Of a stretch of DNA of 64,000 bases, positions 26,694-36,103 are shown in pieces. Below the pieces are notes generated by a model, which was not told where the DNA came from, did not search any database, and saw only the letters and a program-made list of their open reading frames with translations. Position 1 is the stretch's first letter; the number at the start of each line of letters is the position of its first letter. The position numbers were made by a program, and so were the translations under genes. The DNA lies in NCBI GenBank assembly GCA_018660835.1, contig JABJJN010000103.1:1-64000 (forward strand). Reading direction: 5' to 3'. This stretch comes from Gemmatimonadota bacterium. Lineage in GTDB: Bacteria; Latescibacterota; UBA2968; UBA8231.

Positions 26694-27920
26694 ATGAAGG
26701 ACAGCATCGAGCCCCGTCCCATTGCAGCGGCCGTTGCCGTTGGGATGGCAGCGTTTTTTCTGCTCTTCGGCTATGAAGCCGTGCGCAGTGCGTCCACGTC
26801 GCTCTTCGTCACGCACTACGGCGCCGAGTCGCTTCCATGGGTGATGGCTCTGTCCCCCGTGGGCACAGCGGTCATGCTTCTTGGCTACGGCCTGTGCCTG
26901 ACTCGGCTCGGCGCGCGGCAGACACTCGTCGTGACGAGTCTCGTCTCGTCCACGGTCCTGGCCCTGTGCTGGGCGGGACTGTCGGTGGCAGGTGGTCCTG
27001 CCAGCGCGCTGCTCTATGTCCTGCGCGAAGGCTACATCGTCCTCATCATCGAACAGTATTGGAGCTTCATTAACAGCACGCTGAAGCCAGCCGAAGCCAG
27101 ACGTGTCAATGGCCCCATCTGCGGGCTTGCTTCGGTGGGGGCGATCCTTGGTGGCCTGGCCGTAGGCCGCCTGGCTCCGCTTCTCGGTACGCAGCCCCTG
27201 GTTTTGATCACAGCCATTTCTCTGCTACCTGCTGCCGCCTTCGGTCTATACGCCTATCGCCTCGGGGGCACACCCCGCGGCGAGCGGGACAGTGGCGCCA
27301 GACACGGATCTCTGGCACTGGACCTGTTTGCCAAACATCGAGTGTTGGTCCATGTGGGTCTGTTCATCTTGCTCACGCAGACCGTCTCAACCGTCCTCGA
27401 CCTGTGCTTCAATGGCTTTCTCGCGGATGCCATTCCCGGTCAGGACGAGCGGACCGCCTATCTGGGGAACTTCTATGCCCTTCTCAATGGTGGCGCCTTC
27501 TTCATGCAGTTCATTGTGACACCACTGATCTTGCAGCGGGTTTCTCTGCGGCACGTGCACATGGGCATTCCCATCGTTCATATACTGGCAGCGGTCCTCG
27601 TGATTGTGGAGCCCCGACTGCTGACGGCTGCCGTAGCCTACATCGTGTTTAAGACCTTCGACTATTCCCTGTTCCGCGCGGCAAAAGAGTTGCTCTACAT
27701 GCCTCTGCCTTTTGACGCGCGCTATCGCGCCAAAGAGGTGATCGATGCCTTTGGTTATCGCGCATCCAAGGGGGTCACAGCCGGAGTCGTAGGGATCGCC
27801 TCCTCGGCAGTGGGGATCCTGCCCGCCGTGACCTATCCCGTCGTGGCACTACTGGCGGCGTTGGGCTGGCAGCGAGTCGCCCACCACGCGACGAAGGACA
27901 CATCAGGCGGCGGCGAATAA
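26694..27920 (+). CDS. MFS/nucleotide-carrier-like 12-TM transporter
   Basis: A 408-residue polytopic membrane protein with about 12 hydrophobic segments in two halves. It resembles the MFS-related ATP/ADP carrier (NTT/Npt1) superfamily in the motif REGYIVLIIEQYWSFINS and in the second-half signature FDYSLFRAAKELLYMPL and YRAKEVIDAFGYRASKG. Free-living bacteria encode such homologues without nucleotide exchange being shown. ATG 26694 is preferred over GTG 26670, which directly follows the permease stop. It follows the NatAB-like genes closely and overlaps the next, convergent gene by 18 bases at the 3' end. Confidence 0.78.
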   Translation: MKDSIEPRPIAAAVAVGMAAFFLLFGYEAVRSASTSLFVTHYGAESLPWVMALSPVGTAVMLLGYGLCLTRLGARQTLVVTSLVSSTVLALCWAGLSVAGGPASALLYVLREGYIVLIIEQYWSFINSTLKPAEARRVNGPICGLASVGAILGGLAVGRLAPLLGTQPLVLITAISLLPAAAFGLYAYRLGGTPRGERDSGARHGSLALDLFAKHRVLVHVGLFILLTQTVSTVLDLCFNGFLADAIPGQDERTAYLGNFYALLNGGAFFMQFIVTPLILQRVSLRHVHMGIPIVHILAAVLVIVEPRLLTAAVAYIVFKTFDYSLFRAAKELLYMPLPFDARYRAKEVIDAFGYRASKGVTAGVVGIASSAVGILPAVTYPVVALLAALGWQRVAHHATKDTSGGGE

Positions 27921-29447
27921 TTCTTCGAAGAGCTTCGCTGTCCGCCGACGTTCCTCAGCAATCCTGACCTCGATAAAGAGAGGCGCTCGATTGATCTGAC
28001 GCTGTGACCACGCGTGCAGGAATCCAGCATAGCTGACGGTGCGATCGTAGACGGATAGAATGTCTCGATGGTTCGTCAGTTTCCCCGTCTCCTCGTGGGG
28101 ACGGACCTGGTGGATGTGGTAACCTGTGATTCTCTTCCCAACACGCGCATACCAGTCGCCGATGGGCTGTAAATTTCCGAGGTCACCGTTGTTGCGCGCG
28201 TGCCCCACATCAAAGTGCGCCCCAATACGTCCTGCTTCGTGACCAATGCGACCTTCGACAGAATCAATCCACGCGAGGTATTCACCGATCTCTGTGGCAA
28301 ATCCCCGGTTGGGGCGATCCGCCGGCGTGCCCGGTTGGTTGTGGATATTCTCGATCGACACGCGCATACCGGCAGCGACGACGTCACGAAACAGCCCTTC
28401 ATAGCAGGAGAGGAACGACTCCCACGCCGCGGCGGGTTCACCAGCCGAATCAAACATGGTTGCTGCATTGATCTTGGGCACGTGGACTGTGAAAGAGTCG
28501 GCGGCGCATGCACGTCCATCGTCGATCTGTCGAGCCACATCCTCTGCACCGACGACGCCACTGGCCTCTTCATCCCAGATCAGATTTGGCAGGTGCCAGG
28601 ACAGATAGATCGACCGATCGTCACGCAAAGCCGCAAGTTCGTCCAACATAGCTGGTAGGTCATAACCAGCCTCTCTTGGTCGTAGCTCGAGCACGGACAG
28701 CCCCGCGTCACGTGTCTCTTTTACCGTTTCAAGAGGGTCTCCATGAATCGACCAGCCCACGGGCGAATGGTCGACATCCGCCGGTAATAGATTCTGCTCA
28801 TGGGGCCAACTGATCTGTTCGAGAACCCACTGGCCATGGGCGTCTCGCTCCAACAGACTTATTCCGGGTGGCCCGCCGAAGGCTTTCTCCGGATCGAGAC
28901 CTCGTGTCACGATCTCCTGCCCGTCGCCGATTCGGCGCGAGCGGTCGAAGTGCCGATGGCCTGCCAGATACATCTCGACGGGCTGCTCCTGCAGCCACGC
29001 TTCGATCCAACGCCGTGAATCCTGATCAAGTACGTCGGTCGGGTAGTGCGTCAGAATGACACGCGACGCGGCTGCTTGACTCTCAGCCACGAGCCAGTTC
29101 CGTTCCTCTTCCGACAGGCGCCCCGTGGAGGTGTCTGGCAGCAGAAATTGCACCTCCCCGATATGCACCGACTTGCCGCCCATGCACGGCGCCAGAATCG
29201 GCATCGCTCCTGGATCACGGAGCTCGGCATTCCCCGGTGTAAAGACCCACGGAACGTCCAGCGCCTCTGCCTCCTTGAGGAAGTTGCCAGCTGCCGTCGC
29301 CGTGCCATACGTGGTCATGTCACCGGTGACGGCGACCAGATCAGGAGCCAGTCTGTTTGCTTCAGCTATCGCCCATTGCAGAGCCGCTGCGGCTGGCGTG
29401 TCCGTTCGATCGGAAAGATGCAGGTCCGTGATCTGGATCAGTCGCAC
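27903..29447 (-). CDS. Calcineurin-like phosphoesterase fused to xylose-isomerase-like TIM barrel
   Basis: A 514-residue two-domain protein starting with GTG. Residues 1 to about 195 are a metallophosphoesterase: ITDLHLSD (D8, H10), AVTGDMTTYG (D43), PGNAELRD (N73), ILTHYPTD and LAGHRHFDRS. The GNHE motif reads GNAE, so the general-acid histidine is replaced by Ala74, which often shifts activity towards phosphodiesters or weakens it. Residues about 240-510 are a xylose isomerase/AP-endonuclease-2-like TIM barrel with metal-site candidates in VSIENIHNQPG, IGAHFDVGHARNNGD and HIHQVRPHEETGK. Such a fusion could act on a phosphorylated sugar or cyclic nucleotide and its product. It is transcribed away from the BlaI-type operon. 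Confidence 0.85.
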   Translation of the reverse strand: MRLIQITDLHLSDRTDTPAAAALQWAIAEANRLAPDLVAVTGDMTTYGTATAAGNFLKEAEALDVPWVFTPGNAELRDPGAMPILAPCMGGKSVHIGEVQFLLPDTSTGRLSEEERNWLVAESQAAASRVILTHYPTDVLDQDSRRWIEAWLQEQPVEMYLAGHRHFDRSRRIGDGQEIVTRGLDPEKAFGGPPGISLLERDAHGQWVLEQISWPHEQNLLPADVDHSPVGWSIHGDPLETVKETRDAGLSVLELRPREAGYDLPAMLDELAALRDDRSIYLSWHLPNLIWDEEASGVVGAEDVARQIDDGRACAADSFTVHVPKINAATMFDSAGEPAAAWESFLSCYEGLFRDVVAAGMRVSIENIHNQPGTPADRPNRGFATEIGEYLAWIDSVEGRIGHEAGRIGAHFDVGHARNNGDLGNLQPIGDWYARVGKRITGYHIHQVRPHEETGKLTNHRDILSVYDRTVSYAGFLHAWSQRQINRAPLFIEVRIAEERRRTAKLFEELFAAA

Positions 29448-29536
29448 GCAATCATTCTCTCAGGTGGTTTGGTCTCAGTGAAATCCAACTGTGTGCTACA
29501 TATCCTATGGAAGGTGTGGGCCCGGCGCACGCTGGT

Positions 29537-29565
29537 TTGACAAGCGACATCACTACGACGATAAT
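29537..29565 (+). promoter_or_regulatory. Sigma70-type promoter of the blaI-like operon
   Basis: A perfect -35 TTGACA (29537-29542), a 17-bp spacer and a -10 GATAAT (29560-29565). Transcription would start near 29572, at the edge of the operator dyad and about 33 nt before the repressor start codon. Confidence 0.75.
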
Positions 29566-29571
29566 ACAGTC

Positions 29572-29585
29572 GCTACACATGTAGC
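29572..29585. promoter_or_regulatory. BlaI/MecI-type operator overlapping +1
   Basis: GCTACA-CA-TGTAGC is an inverted repeat with 6-bp perfect arms and a 2-bp spacer. It keeps the TACA-N2-TGTA core of known BlaI/MecI operators and covers the predicted transcription start of the repressor gene, as expected for autorepression. Confidence 0.72.
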
Positions 29586-29604
29586 ACACTCAAGAGAGAC
29601 ATAC

Positions 29605-29997
29605 ATGCCCGCGACTGAAAAACGATCCTCCCTTCCGACCCTCACGCGAACCGAATTGGACATCATGAAGATCCTGTGGCGTGAAGGGCGCCTCGGCGCA
29701 CGAGAAGTGCACGACCGGATTGGTATCCCACACGACTGGGCGTATTCGACGACGCGTACAATTATTGAGCGCATGGTGAAAAAGGAGTTGGCGAAGAAGC
29801 GATCCTTCCACGGCCTCAATGTGTATGAAGCAGCCATCTCACGAGCCCGTGGTCTGGCGGGCATGGTAAGAGACTTCGCCGAGGGTGTTCTGGAGACAGA
29901 AGTTGCCCCCGTCGTCTCGCTCTTTGCCGACGCAAATACCCTGACGCCCGATGAGATCGCCGAACTGTATGCTGTGCTCGAAGAGCCGAGGGCATGA
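29605..29997 (+). CDS. blaI: BlaI/MecI/CopY-family transcriptional repressor
   Basis: From ATG 29605 the protein is 130 residues, normal for the family (120-140). The N-terminal winged helix is clear: LTRTELDIMKILWREGRLGAREV, then AYSTTRTIIERMVKKELAKK (recognition helix) and a wing with RSFHGLNVYEAAIS. The C-terminal dimerisation helices include GMVRDFAEGVLETE and LTPDEIAELYAVL. Family members repress their own operon and are cleaved or inactivated on signal from the partner membrane protease. The stop overlaps the ATG of that protease gene (ATGA). The operator and consensus promoter just upstream support autoregulation. The earlier in-frame codons back to 29491 lie in the promoter and are not used. 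Confidence 0.93.
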   Translation: MPATEKRSSLPTLTRTELDIMKILWREGRLGAREVHDRIGIPHDWAYSTTRTIIERMVKKELAKKRSFHGLNVYEAAISRARGLAGMVRDFAEGVLETEVAPVVSLFADANTLTPDEIAELYAVLEEPRA

Positions 29998-31538
29998 TGG
30001 TCCTGAGTATTGCGCAGATAGATGCCTGCCTCGAAATCCTGTGGCAGCTGACCCTCGCCTCCTCCGTTGTTTTTCTCATAGTGAGCAGCTTGAATCGATT
30101 CCTGCCTCGTCGCGCTGCAAATCTGCGCTATGCCCTGCTGTCACTGGTTCTGATGCGGCTGGTGGTCCCACCCAGTGTGACATCACCCGTCAGTATCGGA
30201 CACCTGCTCAATGGTGTGTCACGTATAGAGACGGCACGCCCCCCTGCCCACTCGGAGGTCCAGGCCTCCCAGCCGATCTTCTGGTCTGACGCGCGAGCCA
30301 TGCCTTCAGCGCCCGTTCCCTCGGCCCGCATCCCCTGGACTCAGACCCTGTTCGTCCTGTGGGTCCTTGGTGTGGGCGTCACAGCATGCTGGTTGATGAT
30401 GCGACGGCGAGCCTATCGACAGCTGATCTCACGCAGCGAAGAGATCACGGCCGGCCCTCCTCGCGAAACCTTCGATCGCTGGAGTCGAAGATTCGCACTA
30501 CGCCAGCCCCTTCGCCTCGTCGCTGGTACCGAGCCCGTCATGCCATTCACTCTGGGGATTCTGCATCCCGTAATCTATCTGCCAAAAAGCGTGTGGAGTG
30601 GCACCGGCCCTGCTATGATCGAGAGTGTCGTGGCACACGAACTGGCGCATGTGAAACGGTGCGATGACGTCGGGCTGATACTGCAGCAGATCGTGCAATC
30701 TCTGTTCTTCTTCCATCCTGTCGTGTGGATGACAACACGCGCCATGAGGCAAGAATGTGAGATCTCCTGCGATCAGTTGGTGCTGGCATCCGGCGACATC
30801 ACGCCCAGATCCTATGGCCAGTCACTGCTTCGGATCCTTGGCTTGCAACTGACATCCACAGCAACCGTCGCCACCATGGGGCCACATGGGAGATTGAAAA
30901 TGCGCCTGCAACAGATCATCGACGATCGACCGAATCGGCGCCTGCACTCGCCCCTCGCCGTTCTTTGTCTCTGTCTTGCAACTGCTGCGACGGCGGCCCT
31001 GTCGCCAATGACCGACGCAGATGGTCAAACGAGTACGTCACAGCCAGCTGCGGGAAGTGGTGTATTGTCCCCAACTACAGCACAGCTGAATCCCATCCCA
31101 CCCTTTGGTGCCAACACGCCACCGCCCACCCTCGATGACCTGATGCCCGGTGCACGTGTGACATCTGGTTTTGGCATGCGTCGTCATCCAATTGATGGAG
31201 ACATGGTGCATCACGATGGGATCGACCTGACCGTCGGCCGCCAGGCAGCCGTTTTCGCGCCTCGGGGCGGACGCATCGAACTCGTCGAGCAGAACTACGG
31301 CAAACAGGGTCGGATGGGGACGGTCATCGTGATCGATCACGGAGGGGGTGCGAAGACCTTCTATGCGCATCTGGCGAGCGTCAACGTCGAGGCAGGAAGC
31401 GGCGTGATGGCGGGCGACCAGATCGGTATTGCTGGATCCACGGGTGTGTCGACGGGCCCGCACCTGCACTTCGAAATCTGGATAGATGACGAGAAGATCG
31501 ATCCTACCCGTATCGGCGAGATCGTCGGCAGATGCTGA
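29994..31538 (+). CDS. BlaR1-like M56 membrane protease with C-terminal M23 (LytM) domain
   Basis: A 514-residue sensor protease. Predicted membrane segments lie near residues 14-33, 45-60, 117-134 and 320-338. Between the third and fourth is the M56 zinc protease: VVAHELAHVKRCDD (H215, E216, H219) with a likely third ligand in QECEISCD. After the fourth segment, on the outside in BlaR1 topology, a Pro/Ser-rich linker (340-380) leads to a complete M23 domain: RHPIDGDMVHHDGIDL (H407, D411), YAHL (H459) and HLHFE (H490, H492). BlaR1 carries a penicillin-binding sensor at this place; here a peptidoglycan endopeptidase-type domain replaces it. All M23 zinc and catalytic residues are present, so the domain may both bind and cut peptidoglycan cross-links. 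Coupled to the repressor by ATGA. Confidence 0.93.
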   Translation: MMVLSIAQIDACLEILWQLTLASSVVFLIVSSLNRFLPRRAANLRYALLSLVLMRLVVPPSVTSPVSIGHLLNGVSRIETARPPAHSEVQASQPIFWSDARAMPSAPVPSARIPWTQTLFVLWVLGVGVTACWLMMRRRAYRQLISRSEEITAGPPRETFDRWSRRFALRQPLRLVAGTEPVMPFTLGILHPVIYLPKSVWSGTGPAMIESVVAHELAHVKRCDDVGLILQQIVQSLFFFHPVVWMTTRAMRQECEISCDQLVLASGDITPRSYGQSLLRILGLQLTSTATVATMGPHGRLKMRLQQIIDDRPNRRLHSPLAVLCLCLATAATAALSPMTDADGQTSTSQPAAGSGVLSPTTAQLNPIPPFGANTPPPTLDDLMPGARVTSGFGMRRHPIDGDMVHHDGIDLTVGRQAAVFAPRGGRIELVEQNYGKQGRMGTVIVIDHGGGAKTFYAHLASVNVEAGSGVMAGDQIGIAGSTGVSTGPHLHFEIWIDDEKIDPTRIGEIVGRC

Positions 31539-31563
31539 CAGCCAACCAAGCTGACAACGAAAG

Positions 31564-31649
31564 AGAGCGGTCGGCGAATTAACGCCGACCGCTCTCGTCC
31601 GAACGAATCTGAGGTGCGACTACGGATCGCGCCTGCGAACCCGCAGGCG
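31564..31649. terminator. Two strong hairpins between the convergent sensor and glutamine synthetase genes
   Basis: The first hairpin has perfect 14-bp arms GAGAGCGGTCGGCG (31564-31577) and its complement (31584-31597) around AATTAA. Read on the minus strand it is followed by TTTCGTT, a short T-rich tract, so it can serve the glutamine synthetase gene as well as the sensor operon. The second hairpin, CGCCTGCG/CGCAGGCG with an AACC loop (31630-31649), lies nearer the synthetase stop. Confidence 0.75.
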
Positions 31650-31681
31650 TCCCGCAAACAACGCGACTGGTCGCAGCATCT

Positions 31682-33862
31682 CTACTTGATAAACAACATT
31701 TCCTGATACGTCGGTAGCAGCCACAAGTCGTCGGCGACGAGTCCTTCCAGCGCATCTGCGTGCTCACGAACCTTGAGCATCGCCGGCAGGATCTTCTTGC
31801 ACGCGTGCTTCGCTTCACTCAGCATCGAACCGTGCTCTGACGCCATCGTCTTCTCCAGAGCGGCCAGGCTGCTCAGCAGACCCTTCGTGAGATCTGTGAT
31901 TTCCTTCAGGACAGACAGGTCGGCGTCGACACCTGCATCCTTCAGATTCGCAGCGGCTGCCGCCAGTTCACTCTGATAACGCATCGCTGAGGGATAGATG
32001 ATCGTCTTGCCCATTTCGACAACCAGATTTGCCTCGACGGTGACGGTCATGCAATACTGCTCGAGGTAAACCTCCAGGCGACTGCCCAGTTCGCGCTTCG
32101 ACAACACCTTGTATTTGCCGAAGAGACTGACCACCTCTTTTGATGTGAGCACAGGCAATGCATCGACGGTGGTCGTCAGATTTGGCAGGCCACGTGTGGC
32201 CGCCTCCGCGTGCCACTCCTCCGAGTATCCATCGCCATTGAAAATGACCCGGCCATGCTTGTTGATGATGTCCTTCAAAAGCTTCTGCACAGCGGCATTC
32301 AGCTTCTTCGGGTCCCCCTTGGTCGCCTTCTCCAACTCGGTGGCGCAGTAGTCGAGGGACTCGGCGACGATCGTGTTCATCGCCACGAGGGGCCCGGCGA
32401 TCGATTGGTTCGACGCCACGGCGCGGAACTCGAAGCGATTACCCGTAAAGGCAAAGGGACTCGTGCGGTTGCGATCGCCAGCGTCCTTTGGCAGGGGTGG
32501 TAACACATCAACACCGACCGTGAGTGTCCCACTCTTCTTCGAAGACCTGGCACCACCCGACTTGATCTGCTCAAAGACGTCGGTCAACTGATCCCCAAGG
32601 AAGATGGAGATAATCGCCGGTGGCGCTTCGTTGGCACCAAGACGGTGATCATTTCCAGCCGAGGCAACCACAGCACGTAGCAGCGGTGCATGCAAATCGA
32701 CACCACGGATCAGCGCGGCGCAGAACACGAGGAACTGGGCGTTGGCGTGTGGTGTTTCACCCGGATCCAGCAGATTGCCCTGTGTCGAGTTGCCAAGAGA
32801 GAAATTGACGTGCTTGCCTGAACCGTTGATACCGGCAAAGGGCTTCTCGTGGGTCAGACAGGACATGCCACTCTTGTTGGCGATTCGACTCAGCGTCGTC
32901 ATGATCAACTGCTGGTGATCGGTGGCGATGTTGCTGTTCTCGAAAACAGGGGCGATCTCATACTGTCCAGGCGCGACCTCGTTGTGACGCGTCTTGATCG
33001 GAATCCCCAGCTTGAACAGCTCACGCTCGCACTCGAGCATGAATGCCAGGACCCGTTCAGGAATCGCCCCGAAATAGTGGTCGTCGAATTCCTGACCTTT
33101 CGGAGAAGGAGCACCGAAAAGCGTGCGACCTGCATTGAGCAAATCCGGGCGGGCGTAGTAGAAGTTGCGGTCTACGAGGAAATACTCCTGCTCAGGACCA
33201 GCAGTTGAACGCACCCGTCCGATTTCGTCGTGGCCAAACAGGGACAGGATACGATTGGCGTGGATATCGAGAGCCTGCATCGAACGCAGGACCGGCGTCT
33301 TCTTGTCGAGGGCCTCTCCAGTCCAAGAAATGAAAGCCGTCGGAATGCACAGAGTCGTACCATTCGGGTTCTCGAGGATGTAGGCAGGACTGGTCACATC
33401 CCATGCGGTATAACCCCGCGCCTCGAAGGTGGCGCGCAGACCACCAGAGGGGAAACTCGACGCATCGGGCTCGCCCTGAATCAGCTGCTGACCAGAAAAT
33501 TCACTCAACGCTCCACCTGCACCATCGGGCGTCAGAAAGCTATCGTGCTTCTCTGCCGTGGATCCGGTGAGTGGGTAGAAGACGTGTGTGTAATGCGTGG
33601 CGCCCTTCTCGATGGCCCAGTCCTTCATGGCCGAAGCGACGACATCAGCAACCGAGCTATCCAGCTTGGCACCTTCATCAACCGTGGCCAGGACGGACTT
33701 GTAGATCTCTTTGGGCAGGCGGATCTTCATCACCTTTGTGCTGAACACATTCGACCCGAAGAGTTCGCCGGCGGGGGTCTCGGCGAAATTCAGCGGTTCC
33801 GCTGTAGGACTGTAGATGTTGACGGCCTCAATAGCTCGCTGCCTGGCGCTACTTCCACTCAT
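31682..33862 (-). CDS. glnN: Glutamine synthetase type III
   Basis: From ATG 33862 the protein is 726 residues, the typical size of GSIII (about 700-730), far longer than GSI or GSII. GSIII features are visible: [104 protein letters not shown], and [18 protein letters not shown]. It makes glutamine from glutamate, ammonia and ATP in the cytosol. GGAGAGAG 8 nt upstream of ATG 33862 decides this start against the frame's earlier codon at 33883. It is a single-gene unit with strong hairpins downstream and a long AT-rich upstream region that probably carries nitrogen-responsive control. No PII gene is next to it. Confidence 0.95.
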   Translation of the reverse strand: MSGSSARQRAIEAVNIYSPTAEPLNFAETPAGELFGSNVFSTKVMKIRLPKEIYKSVLATVDEGAKLDSSVADVVASAMKDWAIEKGATHYTHVFYPLTGSTAEKHDSFLTPDGAGGALSEFSGQQLIQGEPDASSFPSGGLRATFEARGYTAWDVTSPAYILENPNGTTLCIPTAFISWTGEALDKKTPVLRSMQALDIHANRILSLFGHDEIGRVRSTAGPEQEYFLVDRNFYYARPDLLNAGRTLFGAPSPKGQEFDDHYFGAIPERVLAFMLECERELFKLGIPIKTRHNEVAPGQYEIAPVFENSNIATDHQQLIMTTLSRIANKSGMSCLTHEKPFAGINGSGKHVNFSLGNSTQGNLLDPGETPHANAQFLVFCAALIRGVDLHAPLLRAVVASAGNDHRLGANEAPPAIISIFLGDQLTDVFEQIKSGGARSSKKSGTLTVGVDVLPPLPKDAGDRNRTSPFAFTGNRFEFRAVASNQSIAGPLVAMNTIVAESLDYCATELEKATKGDPKKLNAAVQKLLKDIINKHGRVIFNGDGYSEEWHAEAATRGLPNLTTTVDALPVLTSKEVVSLFGKYKVLSKRELGSRLEVYLEQYCMTVTVEANLVVEMGKTIIYPSAMRYQSELAAAAANLKDAGVDADLSVLKEITDLTKGLLSSLAALEKTMASEHGSMLSEAKHACKKILPAMLKVREHADALEGLVADDLWLLPTYQEMLFIK

Positions 33863-34365
33863 TTTGCTCTCTCCGAGGAACAAGGGGGTTGGCGAACGTG
33901 ATGAGAAAAAGCAATAAGTGATCCATTGTAAAGTGCGGACTTACGTCGTGGATCAGCAGATTCACCGTTTATGCTGACCTGAGGCTAAGCCGTTGTTTCT
34001 ATGAGACAACGTGTGAACTCGGCCGCCGTCGCAGGGTTCTCATCCTTGATCCGGTGTTTGATTTAGGTGCATTTTCATACATAAATGTCGTAAATGACCT
34101 CAAGAAGACGTTGGTTCGACCGGCTTCAGGCCCTTAACCCAGCGATTACGTGATCTTTTCTCCTGATACCACCGCTTTTCTCACCAATAAAGAGGAATTA
34201 CAACGAAATCTGCACATCACCACGTCGCACCTCTGAGAACATCGGAAACTCCTCTATCCGAAATAAGACATTTTTGTTCGACGGTAATCGAAATGAAACA
34301 TTATTGTCTTTTTTGTCATGGCGAGATCAGGACATAAGATGAGTCAGACACCATTGTGCGGGCCC
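33863..34365. other. AT-rich intergenic region upstream of glutamine synthetase
   Basis: About 500 bp, clearly more AT-rich than the rest of the window, with no credible reading frame. It holds one perfect-to-G-T dyad, CGTTGTTTC/GAGACAACG with a TAT loop (33991-34011), and many A/T tracts such as GTCTTTTTTGTC near 34310. It must contain the minus-strand promoter of the synthetase gene; I cannot assign -35/-10 boxes with confidence. Confidence 0.5.
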
Positions 34366-34403
34366 GAAAAGAGAAAAAGCCGCATCCCCTGACAGGATAC
34401 GGC
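34366..34403 (-). terminator. Intrinsic terminator of the DUF4015 gene
   Basis: On the minus strand the stem GCCGTATCC/GGATGCGGC (9 bp with one G-T pair, 7-nt loop) is followed by TTTTTCTCTTTT. It lies 47 bp after the stop of the LysM/DUF4015 gene. Confidence 0.9.
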
Positions 34404-34449
34404 GTCGTTGCTCATTTCAGCGTAGGCACCTTTGCAGACGCATAGGGCG

Positions 34450-35823
34450 CTACATATCGGGTTCGACCTCGACAGTCTGCTTGCCCAGCAATTCTGGCTG
34501 TCGGCGTAACGATTCGACGACCCGGCCATTGTGCAGCGTCCGCATCGCTTCCAGCGATACATCAAAACGATTCGCCGGATGCCATAACATCCATCCCTGC
34601 GCCCCCGCGTCGCGCGCGGCGAGAATCTGCTCTGTCACATACTGTTCGTCGAAGCCGGTGACGCCATAGGGAAATGCCTGTAACCAGGGTCGCACATCAA
34701 CACCGTGCACTTCAGCCAATGGCTTGAGACGGCGCAGGCCTGCCTGAACCAGGTAGTAGGGATAGTCGGATGGCCTCTCAATCCCCAGGAAAGGGCCAAA
34801 GAAGTGCGATGGATACAGCATGGGACTCGCCACATCCAGAAGCGGCAGGAGATCGGTTAGCTTCTGCCCCAGTCGGCGCAGATCCGCCTCGCGTCCCCAT
34901 GCAGCAACCCCGAAGAGATCTGCAGCGAGCAAAACATTTGTGTCGATCAGTCGCCCTCGGGTCCGAGCAACGAACTCGGTGATCACCTCGTGTTTAGCCA
35001 GATGCCATGTGTCGAAGTCGAAGAGCGCGTCCGCCAGATCGCCCTCCGTAGGGAATCTGACATAGTCCAACTGAATCTCGTCTACACCAAATCGTGAGAC
35101 CTCTGTCACGATCTCAAGCAGATAATCCTGCACCTGCGGCAGAGACGGGTCGAGCCATCCCTTTCCCCACGGGGCACCATCGCCTGCCAGCGACCGCGGC
35201 CGCAATTCGGGTCGTACTGCGGCAAGTCGTTCATCGTAGAAACAAGTGAGTCGCGCCACCACATGCAGACGTCGCTTGTGCAGTTCGCGAACCAATGCCC
35301 GCGGCCGACGAATGGGCGCAAGCGAGTCGACCTGCGTCGCCAGAGCAAGGGGAACCCGTGATGGATAGCTGAGATCGCCCTGCCGGTCCTTGATGTCGAA
35401 GATGATCGTGTTGCCACCAACAGCGATCAACGAATCTGCCAGAGCCAGTATGCGTGCACTTCCCGCTGTTCGTGCAGTCACGTACAGGCCACGCACCTCC
35501 GTGCCATCCGTCGCGATGCGTCCACGTGAACCCGACGCGAGTGGAACATGCAGCGTTTGCCCCGGCATCAGCCGATCTGAATCGAACGAACTGGCGACCC
35601 GGATGGCCTCAGCCAACTCACCCGTCGTATAAAAGTCGGTTGCCGGAAGTAGCCGCGCCGCGATACCCAACAGCGATTCTCCACGCCGAACGACGACGAC
35701 AGAATCACTCTCAGAGTCCAGATATTGATCAGACTCGTCGTATTCAGCTGCCCTTGCGTTCTCCGGGCCAGCGAGGCAGAGCAGCGCCAAGCAAATGATC
35801 ACAATCTGCAAACAGGCCGTCAT
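34450..35823 (-). CDS. Secreted putative glycoside hydrolase (DUF4015) with LysM-like domain
   Basis: From ATG 35823 the protein is 457 residues with a signal peptide (MTACLQIVIICLALLCLAGP, cleavage near ENARAAEY). A LysM-like module follows: VVVVRRGESLLGIAARLL to SDRLMPGQTLHVPL, expected to bind peptidoglycan or another glycan. The catalytic part is a TIM-barrel of the DUF4015/GHL13 type: VRGLYVTARTAGSA, NTIIFDIKDRQGDLSYPS, VVARLTCFYDERLA, DEIQLDYVRFPTEG and LDVASPMLYPSHFFG. The Asp in QLDYVRFP is the usual catalytic-site position in the related families. The substrate is unknown, possibly cell-wall glycan. The frame is open upstream to 35955 (GTG), but those 44 residues would precede the signal peptide, so the internal ATG is preferred, without a good ribosome site. 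Confidence 0.85.
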   Translation of the reverse strand: MTACLQIVIICLALLCLAGPENARAAEYDESDQYLDSESDSVVVVRRGESLLGIAARLLPATDFYTTGELAEAIRVASSFDSDRLMPGQTLHVPLASGSRGRIATDGTEVRGLYVTARTAGSARILALADSLIAVGGNTIIFDIKDRQGDLSYPSRVPLALATQVDSLAPIRRPRALVRELHKRRLHVVARLTCFYDERLAAVRPELRPRSLAGDGAPWGKGWLDPSLPQVQDYLLEIVTEVSRFGVDEIQLDYVRFPTEGDLADALFDFDTWHLAKHEVITEFVARTRGRLIDTNVLLAADLFGVAAWGREADLRRLGQKLTDLLPLLDVASPMLYPSHFFGPFLGIERPSDYPYYLVQAGLRRLKPLAEVHGVDVRPWLQAFPYGVTGFDEQYVTEQILAARDAGAQGWMLWHPANRFDVSLEAMRTLHNGRVVESLRRQPELLGKQTVEVEPDM

Positions 35824-36103
35824 AATTCGTCGGGCCGCGGTTGGCAGATACGCGGGGGCAGGTCGATGCAAAACGGCAGCCAGAGTCAGGGCGGCGGCGT
35901 GCGACAGGGAATTCGTCAGTGTTGGATCCATAGGTGTTGGCTGGTCGAGACGCACTCTTCAGTGGCCGCGAAATATGTAAAAATTGTCATAAAAACAGGC
36001 ACTTACGTAAGTTACGGATGTCCTGGCAGATCGGCAAGAATATCCCAGTCAAACAGCTGGTTGCCATGACAGCGCGGGCTGCCACACCAGTGTATTTCGG
36101 TCC

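Noticed and set aside
5390-36004. Shared 13-mer AAAACAGGCACTT at 5390-5402 and 35992-36004
   Set aside because: Matches of 13 bases are expected by chance many times in 64 kb and the flanks do not align, so it is not evidence of a mobile element.
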